From: JACVRM01 sp963839815
GTDB lineage: Bacteria > Actinomycetota > Thermoleophilia > Gaiellales > Gaiellaceae
Assembly (NCBI GenBank): GCA_963839815.1
Contig: CAWIWF010000001.1
Coordinates: forward strand, 192,367-256,366
Direction: 5' to 3'
Length of the DNA stretch: 64,000 bases
Numbering within the stretch: the first letter of the stretch is position 1; each line of letters starts with the position of its first letter. Shown here one piece after another: positions 33,546 through 41,138 of this stretch. The translations under genes were made by a program, and so were the position numbers. The notes below the pieces were generated by a model. That model was not told where the DNA came from. It ran no database searches and saw only the letters and a program-made list of their open reading frames with translations.

Positions 33546-34303
33546 AGCCTGAGCGTCTTCAGCGGCTCGAGGTCCCGGCCCCACTCGTGGGCGAAGCCGC
33601 GCGCGTCGAGCAAGCGCTCGACCTCGGCCTCGAGCCGCTGCTGCGCGCCGAGGTCGGCGGTGGTCAGCAGCTCGAGGAGCGCACGGCGGAGCGACCCCGG
33701 CTGCCAGCCCTGCGCCGCCTCGAGCTCCGGCAAGAGAGCGTCGAGCCCGTCGTGGTAGGGCGGCCAGCGGCGCTCGAGCCCCCAGAGCAGCCGCACCAGC
33801 GTGAGGGCTGAGTCGGCGGCGTGCAGGCGAGCGCCGAGCAGGTCGCCGCGGCGCAGCGCCTTGACCGAGCGGACGAAGCTGTTCAGGTAGCCGTCGTACG
33901 CCTCGGGGACGCCGGCGTAGGCGCGGCGGCCGGCGCTGTCGAGGAGCGCCGCGACGAGCGCTGTGACCTCTCCGGTGCGGTCGAAGAGGATCCGGGCTGT
34001 TGCGTAGGTGGCGGTCGGCCACCCCGGCTCGGCGGCCAGCCGGTGGAGCGACTCCACACCCTGGTGGAGGACGTCGAGCCCCTCGGCCGGGCGCTTCTCG
34101 TGCAGGCGCCCCTCGGCGCGGTAGCGGTCGAGCGCGGGCGCGGTCACCACGCGGATGAGATCCCAGTCCGAGTCCTCACGGGCACCACCGGAGGCCCGTG
34201 AGCCGTGGATGAGGACGGCGAGGGTGTCCGGATCCCCCTCCACCTCGCGGCGGAAGGTGTCGGGGAGCTCGAGCTCGAGCGCGTCCGGCGCCTCGTCCTT
34301 CAC
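33542..34303 (-). CDS. Nucleotidyltransferase-domain protein
   Basis: 253 residues. N-terminal NTase core TLAVLIHGSRASGGAREDSD with following DWDLI (the G-S-x-A-x-G...D-x-D site). The C-terminal helical domain has YDGYLNSFVRSVKALRRGD, resembling DUF4037/kanamycin-NTase-like proteins. GTG start 6 bases after CAGGAT. It may adenylylate a small molecule; no substrate evidence. Confidence 0.8.
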   Translation of the reverse strand: MKDEAPDALELELPDTFRREVEGDPDTLAVLIHGSRASGGAREDSDWDLIRVVTAPALDRYRAEGRLHEKRPAEGLDVLHQGVESLHRLAAEPGWPTATYATARILFDRTGEVTALVAALLDSAGRRAYAGVPEAYDGYLNSFVRSVKALRRGDLLGARLHAADSALTLVRLLWGLERRWPPYHDGLDALLPELEAAQGWQPGSLRRALLELLTTADLGAQQRLEAEVERLLDARGFAHEWGRDLEPLKTLRL

Positions 34304-34392
34304 CGCGCGATCCTGCCACGCTCCGCGTCCCGGTGAGCCGGCCGTGCCAGCCCAGCGGACATGGCCCCTCAGGACACCGTCCAGGGCCTGGC

Positions 34393-34410
34393 CCCCGGAC
34401 GTGTCCGGGG
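34393..34410. repeat. Hairpin in the 34304-34609 gap
   Basis: CCCCGGAC-GT-GTCCGGGG. A second dyad, CAGGGAC-T-GTCCCTG, lies at 34493-34507. The 306-bp gap is rich in GGGAC/GTCCC dyads and shows no gene on either strand. It lies between the upstream end of the nucleotidyltransferase gene and the 3' end of the MFS gene. Confidence 0.5.
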
Positions 34411-34609
34411 CGGCTCGTGTCCCGTCCGCTGCCCCCGGCCTCCGCACCCGGTGCGCCGGGACGGGTGCGGCTCTCCCCCGGCGCCTCGGCAGCAGGGACT
34501 GTCCCTGGGACCCGTCCCCGGCAGCCATGTCCTTCGCGCCGAGAGCGCGCCGATCCATCACAGACCGTGATGCGGCGCCCGCCAGGTGCGGCACGGCCTC
34601 TGCGCCGCT

Positions 34610-36052
34610 CTACGCCGCCTCCGGCGCAGGGGCGTGCGCGCCCTCGCCGGGCGGCGCCGCCGGCTGGAGGAGCAGCGCACTCAACACGACCGACACCCCG
34701 ACAAAAACCGCGCCGAGCAGGAAGGCCGCGTGGTAGCCGCCGTTGAGCGCCACGAGCGCGCCGTCGCCGTCCCCTCGCAGCCCGCTCGTGCGCGAGTCGG
34801 CGAGGGCCGCAAGCGCAGCGAGCCCGAGCGCACCGCCCATCATGAACGCGGTGTTGACCACGCCAGAGGCGAGCCCCGAGTCGGTCGGCTCGACGCCACT
34901 CATCGCCGCGAGCAGCAACGGATTGAAGGCGACCCCGGCACCAAGCCCGATCAGCACCGTCGCGGGCAGGACGTCGCCGACGAAGCCGCCGTCGACCGGT
35001 GTCCGCGCGAACAGTGCCAGCCCGGCCGCCATCATCGACATGCCCGCAACGAGCGGCGTCTTGATCCCGTAGCGCATCACCAGACGGTCGGACAGGAAGA
35101 GCGAGGCCGAGCCCCAGAGGATCGTCGACGGGACGTAGGCGAGCCCCACCTCCATCGGGCTGTAGCCGAGGATCTGCTGGAGGTAGAGGGCCGAGAAGAA
35201 GAACTGCGCGAACATGCCCGCCGCCATCAGCACGCCGACGACGTTCGCCGTGGAGAGGTCGCGGCTACGGAAGAGCCCAAGCGGCATCAGCGGCGCCGCG
35301 ACCCGCGCCTCGATGGCGAGGAACACGGCCAGCAGCGCCACCGCAGCAGCCAGGAGCCCGAGCGTCTGGCCCGTCCCCCAGCCCGTCTCGTTGCCCTTCA
35401 CGATCGCGTAGACGGCGAGCATGAGCGCCGCGGTGACGGTGAGGGCGCCCGCAACGTCGAGCCGCCCCCTCGCTGCTTGCGCCGTCCCTCCGGGAAGCAG
35501 CGTCACCCCGAGGGCGAACACCGCCACACCCACCGGCAGGTTGACGAGGAAGATCCAGTGCCAGTCGAGCAGGTCGGTGAGGACGCCGCCGAGCAGCACC
35601 CCGACGGTCCCACCGCCCGAGAGCACGAAGCCGAAGACACCCATCGCCTTCGCGCGCTCGGCCGGCTCGGTGAACAGGTTCATGATCAGCGACAGCGCCA
35701 CGGCGGAGACAACCGCGCCGCCGACTCCCTGCACGGCGCGCGCCGCGATCAGCAGCTCCTGGCTCGTCGCCAGCCCACAGGCCAGCGACGCGAACGTGAA
35801 GAGCGCGATGCCCGCCAGGAAGAGGCGCCGGTGCCCGAAGAGATCGCCGAGACGCCCGCCGAGCAAAAGGAAGCCGCCGAACGTGAGCAGGTACGCGTTC
35901 ACGACCCAGGCGAGCGACGTCTGCGAGAAGCCGAGGTCGTCCCGGATCGTGGGCAGCGCGACGTTCACGATCGTCCCGTCGAGGACGATCATCACGTCGC
36001 CCAGGCAGAGGACGATCAGTGCGAGCCAGCGGGTGCGGGAGTCGAGCGTCAT
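34610..36052 (-). CDS. MFS drug exporter, DHA2 (14-TM) family
   Basis: 480 residues, 14 predicted membrane segments. Motifs: LDGTIVNVALPTIRDDLGFS (motif D1-type), GGRLGDLFGHRRLF (motif A), ARAVQGVGGAVVS (motif B) and VLLGGVLTDLLDWHWIFLVN (motif C). Full-length EmrB/QacA-type multidrug antiporter. GAAAGGA lies about 10 bases before the ATG. Its neighbours do not indicate a substrate. C-terminus ends in a Pro/Ala-rich tail. Confidence 0.93.
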   Translation of the reverse strand: MTLDSRTRWLALIVLCLGDVMIVLDGTIVNVALPTIRDDLGFSQTSLAWVVNAYLLTFGGFLLLGGRLGDLFGHRRLFLAGIALFTFASLACGLATSQELLIAARAVQGVGGAVVSAVALSLIMNLFTEPAERAKAMGVFGFVLSGGGTVGVLLGGVLTDLLDWHWIFLVNLPVGVAVFALGVTLLPGGTAQAARGRLDVAGALTVTAALMLAVYAIVKGNETGWGTGQTLGLLAAAVALLAVFLAIEARVAAPLMPLGLFRSRDLSTANVVGVLMAAGMFAQFFFSALYLQQILGYSPMEVGLAYVPSTILWGSASLFLSDRLVMRYGIKTPLVAGMSMMAAGLALFARTPVDGGFVGDVLPATVLIGLGAGVAFNPLLLAAMSGVEPTDSGLASGVVNTAFMMGGALGLAALAALADSRTSGLRGDGDGALVALNGGYHAAFLLGAVFVGVSVVLSALLLQPAAPPGEGAHAPAPEAA

Positions 36053-36200
36053 CGCGATAGGTGTCCTTTCGGGAGCTGTTCGAGCATCAACGAGCGAGTC
36101 TCGTCAGGTGTTTCCACTCCAGCTCTGACCGACGTCGTCGCGGGAACTCATCGCACGGACGCCGATGAGTTCAGGTCACGCAGACTGTCCTGTCTCCTGC

Positions 36201-36488
36201 ATGACCTCAGCCCCTGCCACGATCGGGTTCTCGATCGCGGGACCGATCGCCCCGGGCGACCTGCCGGGCCTCTGCCGGCGGGTGTGCGGCCTGCTCGAGG
36301 AGAGCGGTGCGGAAGTCGCGCTGTGCGACGTCCGAGGCATCGAGCCCGACACGGTGACCGTCGACGCCCTCTGCCGGCTGCAGCTCGCCGCGCGCCGCAA
36401 CGGCTGCCGGGTTCGACTGCTGCACGCGTCCGAGGGTCTGCGGCGGCTGGTGGCGTTCATGGGGCTCGAGGACGTCTTGACCGGCTAG
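36201..36488 (+). CDS. STAS-domain protein
   Basis: 95 residues from ATG 36201 (36165 possible). STAS fold: FSIAGPIAPGDLPGLCRRVC, ALCDVRGIEPDTVTVDALCR, then RVRLLHASEGLRRLVAFMG. The usual phosphorylated serine after the D-V/D-x motif is not evident (RGIEPDTVT offers Thr), so anti-anti-sigma activity is uncertain. Converges with the ECF sigma gene with a 4-bp overlap. Confidence 0.8.
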   Translation: MTSAPATIGFSIAGPIAPGDLPGLCRRVCGLLEESGAEVALCDVRGIEPDTVTVDALCRLQLAARRNGCRVRLLHASEGLRRLVAFMGLEDVLTG

Positions 36489-37477
36489 GCCGCAGGCCCG
36501 GCGTACTCGAGCGGCAAGCCGAACAGCGGGAAGACGCGCGCGGTGTCGAGGAAGAAGTGGAAGCCGTCGATGCGGCCGTCGCGCACGTCGATGACCTGCA
36601 GCGCCCAGGGGACGAAGCCGGTCCCTTCGTCGTCGGGCTTGTACTGGCCGAACGCGGGCGAGCCGTTGGCCCCCGGGGCGGGCACGACCTTCGAGCCGCG
36701 GCAGCCAGCGCCGGGGCCGACCCACCAGCTGAAGATGTCGTCGCGACCCGCGAGCCAGAGGTCGAACGGCGGCATCGCCTGGGTGGCGTCCTCGTGGATC
36801 AGCGCGGTCAGCGTCTCCATGTCGTAGCGCTCGAACGCCTCGACGTAGCGCTCGAGCAACTCGGCGTCGGCGGCGGCCAGCCCGCCGCTGGCCGCGTCCG
36901 GACTGGCCTGGCGCGTGTCGAGCGTCGCACGGGCGCGCTGCAGCGCGCTGTTGACCGACGCGACCGTGGTCTCGAGCAGCTCCGCCACCTCGCTCGCCTG
37001 CCAGCGCAGCACCTCGCAGAGGATCAGGACCGCGCGCTGGCGGGGCGGCAGGTGCTGGAGCGCCGCCACGAACGCCAGCCGTACGGTCTCCCGCGCCATT
37101 GCCACCTCGGCAGGGTCTCCCTCGCCACCGACGACGAGACTGTCCGGCGCCGGCTCCACCCACGTCGCCTCTGGAAGCGTGTGCAGGTGCGCCGCCTCGG
37201 GTGCGCCCGCCGGCCCGAGGTCCATCGGCCGCGCCCGGCGCTCGCGTCCCTTGAGCAGGTCGAGGCAGACGTTGGTCGCGATGCGGTAGAGCCACGAGCG
37301 CAGCTGCGAGCGGCCCTCGAAGCGGTCGAAGCCCCGCCAGGCGCGCAGGAGCGTTTCCTGCACGGCGTCCTCGGCCTCGAACGGCGAGGCCAGCATGCGG
37401 TAGCAGTACGCGGTGAGCTCGCGCCGGTGCTCCTCGAGCTGCTGCTCGAGCACCCCCGTGGCCGTGACCGACGTCAT
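36485..37477 (-). CDS. ECF sigma factor with SnoaL-like C-terminal domain (SigG/SigX5 type)
   Basis: 330 residues. Sigma region 2 (YCYRMLASPFEAEDAVQETL), region 4 (LQHLPPRQRAVLILCEVLRW followed by SEVAELLETTVASVNSALQR), then a SnoaL-like domain of ~120 residues (LLERYVEAFERYDMETLTAL; FHFFLDTARVFPLFG). ECF sigmas with such tails use them for autoinhibition or ligand sensing instead of an anti-sigma. The start at 37477 (MTSVTATG) follows TAGGAT (37485-37490) by 7 bases; the ATG at 37486 overlaps that box. Confidence 0.92.
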   Translation of the reverse strand: MTSVTATGVLEQQLEEHRRELTAYCYRMLASPFEAEDAVQETLLRAWRGFDRFEGRSQLRSWLYRIATNVCLDLLKGRERRARPMDLGPAGAPEAAHLHTLPEATWVEPAPDSLVVGGEGDPAEVAMARETVRLAFVAALQHLPPRQRAVLILCEVLRWQASEVAELLETTVASVNSALQRARATLDTRQASPDAASGGLAAADAELLERYVEAFERYDMETLTALIHEDATQAMPPFDLWLAGRDDIFSWWVGPGAGCRGSKVVPAPGANGSPAFGQYKPDDEGTGFVPWALQVIDVRDGRIDGFHFFLDTARVFPLFGLPLEYAGPAA

Positions 37478-37542
37478 CGCGCACATCCTAGGGGCACGCT
37501 CCGGCTCCCTGTGAGCCCGGGAGCCGCCGAGGAAGGCGTCGG

Positions 37543-37698
37543 CTAGGCAGCGCTGCCGGCTCCCGCCGCCGGCTCGCCGTCCGGCGCCTGGCTCATGTCC
37601 GTGAAGCGCGGGTCGAGTGAGAAGCCGAGGCCGGCGAAGAACGCGACTGACCGGTCGATGTCCTCGAGGGCGAGGTTGACGAAGAACTTGCGTCGCAT
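37543..37698 (-). pseudogene. Truncated VOC/glyoxalase-family protein
   Basis: 51 codons with a strong AGGAGG ribosome site. The start MRRKFFVNLALEDIDRSVAF with FAGLGFSLDPRFTD is the first beta-alpha unit of VOC/glyoxalase-like proteins, which normally run to ~130 residues. Here it turns into a Pro/Ala-rich tail and stops (PDGEPAAGAGSAA). Either a remnant or a frame-damaged gene; the following bases up to the sigma gene are too few to hold the rest. Confidence 0.6.
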
Positions 37699-37797
37699 TG
37701 GGCCTCCTGGTTGACGTGAGCTACGGGTCTAGACCGCCGGAACAGCTCCGACTCATCAATCACGCCGCACACGAGCAGGGCCTGACGCTGGCTGGCG

Positions 37798-39441
37798 TCA
37801 CGGAAGCCGGGGAAGCTCGAACCAGAACGTCGCTCCGGCGCCGGGCCGAGACTCGACCCCGATTCGACCGCCCATCCGCTCGACGAGCTCACGCGAGATG
37901 TAGAGGCCGAGACCGGTGCCGCGCACGCCTTCCCGCATCTCCGGGTCGCGGCGGTAGAACTTCTCGAAGATCCGCTCGTGCTCGCTCGACGGGATGCCGG
38001 GGCCGCGGTCCACCACCTCGAAGCGCACGCAGTGCGCTCGCTCGGCGACTCGCACGACAACCGGGGTGCTGCCGTCCGTGCCGTACTTGACGGCGTTCTC
38101 CACGAGGTTCGCGAGCACCTGCCCGACCCGCTCACGATCCGCGCGCACCGGCGCCACGTGCTCGGCCGCCTCGAGCACGACCGGTCGGTCCGGCATGACG
38201 ACGCCCGCGTTCTGCACGGCCGTGGCGGCGACGGCGACAGCGTCGACCGCCTCCCTGCGGTGCGTCACGTTGCCGGCGTCGATCTGGCTCGTCAGCAGAA
38301 TCTGCTCGACCAGACCGGTGAGCCGCTCGGACTCGGCAGCCACGATCTCGAAGAGCTGCGCCGCCGTCTCGGGGTCCAGGTCGTCGCGGCGCAGTGTCTG
38401 GGCGGCGCCGTAGACGGCGGCCACCGGCGTCCGCAGCTCGTGCGAGACCGTCGCGATCATCTCGGCGCGCAGCTCCTCGAGCAGGCGCTCGTCGGTCACG
38501 TCCCTGAACGCGTAGACCGTGCCGCCCGGGAAGACGACGCCGTAGACGGACAGCCACAGCTCGCGCTCGGGCGCGTCCAGCGGCAGCGTCCGCGGTCGAC
38601 TGCTGCTCGTCCATTCCCCGACCGGGACGTCGAGGGCGATCCGCTCCCATCCGGGCACCGCCTCGCCGATCGGGCGGCCGAGCACCGCGTCGGCTAGGAG
38701 ACCGGTCATCCGTTCCGCCGCCCGGTTCCAGAGCCGGACGACGCCGTCGTCGTCGGTCATCGCCACACCGTCCTCGACGTACTCCAGCGCCACCGATGCA
38801 TGCGCCCGCGCCTCCGCCTCGGCCCGGGCGTCGCGCTCGGCCGAGAGCAGGCGCGCCTTCTCGATTGCCGTGCCGGCCTGGGTGGCGATGCCGGTCGCGA
38901 TCTGCTCGTGCTCGGCCGTGAACACGCCGGGTTGGGCGTGTCCGAAGAAGAGGCCGCCGACCACCTTGGAGCCGTCGGCGCCGAACACCGGCACCGCCAG
39001 GTAGCTGCGCACGGGTAGGTGGCCCGTCGGCATGCCGTTGTAGGGCGGGTTGCGACCGTAGCGCCCGTCGGCGGCGACGTCGTCCAGCCGGACGACCGCC
39101 GTGCCCTCGAAGGTGGGGCGAAAGAGATCCGTCGCGCGCGGCATCGGGAAGCTCTCGAAGCGCTCGCGGGGAACGCCGGAGATCGTGTAGAGCGCGAGCG
39201 TCTCGCCGTCCCTGCCGACCACGTTGTAGAAGAAGGCTCCGAACTCGGCGCCGGTGATCGCGGTCGTCTCGTCGGTCACCACCTGGACGATCTCGTGCAG
39301 GTCGTTCTCGCGGGCGACGACCTGGGCGACGCGATAGAGCGTCTCGACGACCCGCTTCTCGCGCTCGAGCTCGGCCAGGCTTGCGTCGAGCTGCGCCGCT
39401 GCCGAGGCTGGCTCCTCCCGTATCAGGTCGCCCGTCGTGAT
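37798..39441 (-). CDS. GAF-PAS sensor histidine kinase, apparent ATC start
   Basis: About 547 residues. N-terminal coiled coil (LAELEREKRVVETLYRVAQ), GAF (~55-200), PAS (~210-310), HisKA with H-box ATVSHELRTPVAA near residue 335, then ATPase with N-box LANLVENAVKYG, G1 VDRGPGIP and G2 GTGLGLYIS. No membrane segment, so a soluble sensor. The coil lies upstream of the first canonical start (GTG 39282); the only candidate fitting the promoter is ATC 39441, 5 bases after TACGAT (39447-39452). No response regulator is adjacent; divergent from a MEDS-domain gene. Confidence 0.85.
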   Translation of the reverse strand: MTTGDLIREEPASAAAQLDASLAELEREKRVVETLYRVAQVVARENDLHEIVQVVTDETTAITGAEFGAFFYNVVGRDGETLALYTISGVPRERFESFPMPRATDLFRPTFEGTAVVRLDDVAADGRYGRNPPYNGMPTGHLPVRSYLAVPVFGADGSKVVGGLFFGHAQPGVFTAEHEQIATGIATQAGTAIEKARLLSAERDARAEAEARAHASVALEYVEDGVAMTDDDGVVRLWNRAAERMTGLLADAVLGRPIGEAVPGWERIALDVPVGEWTSSSRPRTLPLDAPERELWLSVYGVVFPGGTVYAFRDVTDERLLEELRAEMIATVSHELRTPVAAVYGAAQTLRRDDLDPETAAQLFEIVAAESERLTGLVEQILLTSQIDAGNVTHRREAVDAVAVAATAVQNAGVVMPDRPVVLEAAEHVAPVRADRERVGQVLANLVENAVKYGTDGSTPVVVRVAERAHCVRFEVVDRGPGIPSSEHERIFEKFYRRDPEMREGVRGTGLGLYISRELVERMGGRIGVESRPGAGATFWFELPRLP

Positions 39442-39524
39442 GGTTCATCGTAGGGGCAAGTCAGACCCGCGTCCTGGCTCGCATCCGGCGAGACCGCGCG
39501 ATCGGAGCTAGCATCAGGACCGTC

Positions 39525-40301
39525 ATGGACGCAGCCTCAGCGCCTGCTGCGAAGAGCCACCTGGTACAGCTGTACCGCGATGCGGACGAGATCGGCGCCT
39601 CGGTGGCGGCGTTTCTCTCGGACGGGCTCGCAGCCGGGCGGCCTGCCGTCGTGATCGCGACGGCGAAGCATCGCGCACTGTTCGCGGAGCGACTGCGCGG
39701 CAGCGGCTGGGCACCAGAGGAGCTCGGGCAGCGCGGCATGCTCGTCGCGCTCGACGCCGAGGAGACCCTCGCCGCGCTCATGGATGCGGGCTCCGTCTCC
39801 TCCGAGCGCTTCGACAACGTCGTCGGCGGCGTCGTCGAGCGGGCAGCGGAGACGGCCGGCGGGGGCGCGGTCTCGGCCTACGGCGAGATGGTCGACGTCC
39901 TCTGGCAGCGCGGGGACACGGAGGCAGCCGTCGAGCTCGAAGGGCTGTGGAATCGCCTCTGCGCACGGCGGCCGCTCTCGCTGCTGTGCGGCTACCGCGT
40001 CGACATCTTCGATCGCACGGCGCAGGTGTCGCTGCTCCCGCAGGTGTGCCGCGCGCACGGGCGCATGCTCCCCGGTCACGACTCGGCCCGCATCGAGGAC
40101 GCCGTCGAGACTGCGCTGAGGGAGACCCTGGGCGGCCCGTCGACCGAGAAGGTCTACGCCCTGATCGCTGCGCAGGAGCGGAAGGAGCACATTCCGACCG
40201 CCCAGCTCGCGCTGATGTGGGTGAGCGCCCACATGCCGCGCGCCGCCGAGCGCGTGCTCGCGGTCGCACGCGCGAACTACAGCGCCCCGGCGCCGGCCTA
40301 G
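39525..40301 (+). CDS. MEDS-domain (DcmR-like) sensory protein
   Basis: 258 residues. The MEDS pattern is clear: HLVQLYRDADEIGASVAAFL, LAAGRPAVVIATAKHRALF, LVALDAEETLAALMDAGSV, then SAYGEMVDVLWQRGDTEAAV and LCGYRVDIF. Such proteins accompany histidine kinases and are thought to sense small hydrophobic or halogenated compounds. TAGCAT lies 10 bases before the ATG. Divergent from the GAF-PAS kinase, with which it probably forms a signalling unit. Confidence 0.85.
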   Translation: MDAASAPAAKSHLVQLYRDADEIGASVAAFLSDGLAAGRPAVVIATAKHRALFAERLRGSGWAPEELGQRGMLVALDAEETLAALMDAGSVSSERFDNVVGGVVERAAETAGGGAVSAYGEMVDVLWQRGDTEAAVELEGLWNRLCARRPLSLLCGYRVDIFDRTAQVSLLPQVCRAHGRMLPGHDSARIEDAVETALRETLGGPSTEKVYALIAAQERKEHIPTAQLALMWVSAHMPRAAERVLAVARANYSAPAPA

Positions 40302-40951
40302 CCGCCCCGCTCGGGTTCAGGCTCCTGCTCGGCCCTGAGCAGGCCGGCGACGTACCACTCGTCGAGCGGGTCGAAGATGTCGTATGCCTGGCCGACGACG
40401 GCGATCTCCGCCACGACGTGCGGGCAGAGGACGACGTCGGCCTCGACGCGCAGGCGCTCGATCCCGCCCGGATGGGCGACTGGCGCGGCGGCGATCACGC
40501 TCGTGGCACCCGCGCCACGGGCCCACCGGCACGCTGCAGCGAGCGTCAGCCCGGTGATCACGCCGTCGTCGGCGACGAGCACGTCCCGGCCCGCGACCGG
40601 CAGCACGTCGTGCTCGAGCCGGGCGTCGACGGCTCGAGCTGCCGCCCGGGCCCGCTCCACGACGGCTGCGAGCTCCTCGTCGGGCAGGCCGTGGCCCTCG
40701 ACGATGTACGCCGGTCCTGCAGCGCTCGTCGCGCCCAGACGGCGCCCGCGCGCGTTGACCCGCTCCACGTCGATCGCCGTCAGCTCGGCCGCGAGCGTTC
40801 GCGCGACCTCCGCGGCCACGGCCACGCCGCCGCGGGCGACGCCGACGACCACCGGGGGCGGCGGCCGGAGCTCGCCGGCGGCTGCGGCGACCACGCGTCC
40901 GGCTGCCGCACGGTCACGGAAGAGCGTCGGTATCCAGGGGACGAGGCGCAG
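40298..40951 (-). CDS. Phosphoribosyltransferase-family protein
   Basis: About 217 residues: TLFRDRAAAGRVVAAAAGEL, VVVGVARGGVAVAAEVARTL (PRT N-motif) and the PRPP loop VLVADDGVITGLTLAAACRW, ending with YDIFDPLDEWYV. This type is common near stress and esterase genes; the role is uncertain. Canonical starts are absent near the family N-terminus: CTG 40951 lies 6 bases after CACAAT, whereas GTG 41065 would add 38 low-similarity residues. Stop overlaps the convergent MEDS gene. Confidence 0.8.
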   Translation of the reverse strand: MRLVPWIPTLFRDRAAAGRVVAAAAGELRPPPPVVVGVARGGVAVAAEVARTLAAELTAIDVERVNARGRRLGATSAAGPAYIVEGHGLPDEELAAVVERARAAARAVDARLEHDVLPVAGRDVLVADDGVITGLTLAAACRWARGAGATSVIAAAPVAHPGGIERLRVEADVVLCPHVVAEIAVVGQAYDIFDPLDEWYVAGLLRAEQEPEPERGG

Positions 40952-41138
40952 GCCCCGATTGTGACGCGACGTCGGCCCGTCAGGCCCTCGCGGGGAAGCG
41001 CGTGATCCGGCTGCCGCTCGCGGGACGAGGAAGCAGCGCCCGTCCGGCCGGCGGAACCGCCGCACCTCACCGACCCACTCGTCACCGTCCTCGGCTCACC
41101 AGCCTCCGTCGCGGGCACTGATGCGCACGGCGGGGACT

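Noticed and set aside
34586..37546. A plus-strand open frame of 986 codons across the MFS and sigma genes.
   Set aside because: Antisense to two well-supported genes and made of Arg/Glu/His-rich sequence without homology features.
40952..41138. A possible short gene or N-terminal extension (DGDEWVGEVRRFRRPDG) upstream of the phosphoribosyltransferase.
   Set aside because: It has no proper start, no ribosome site and joins the enzyme only through low-complexity residues. Left as intergenic, although a small protein cannot be excluded.
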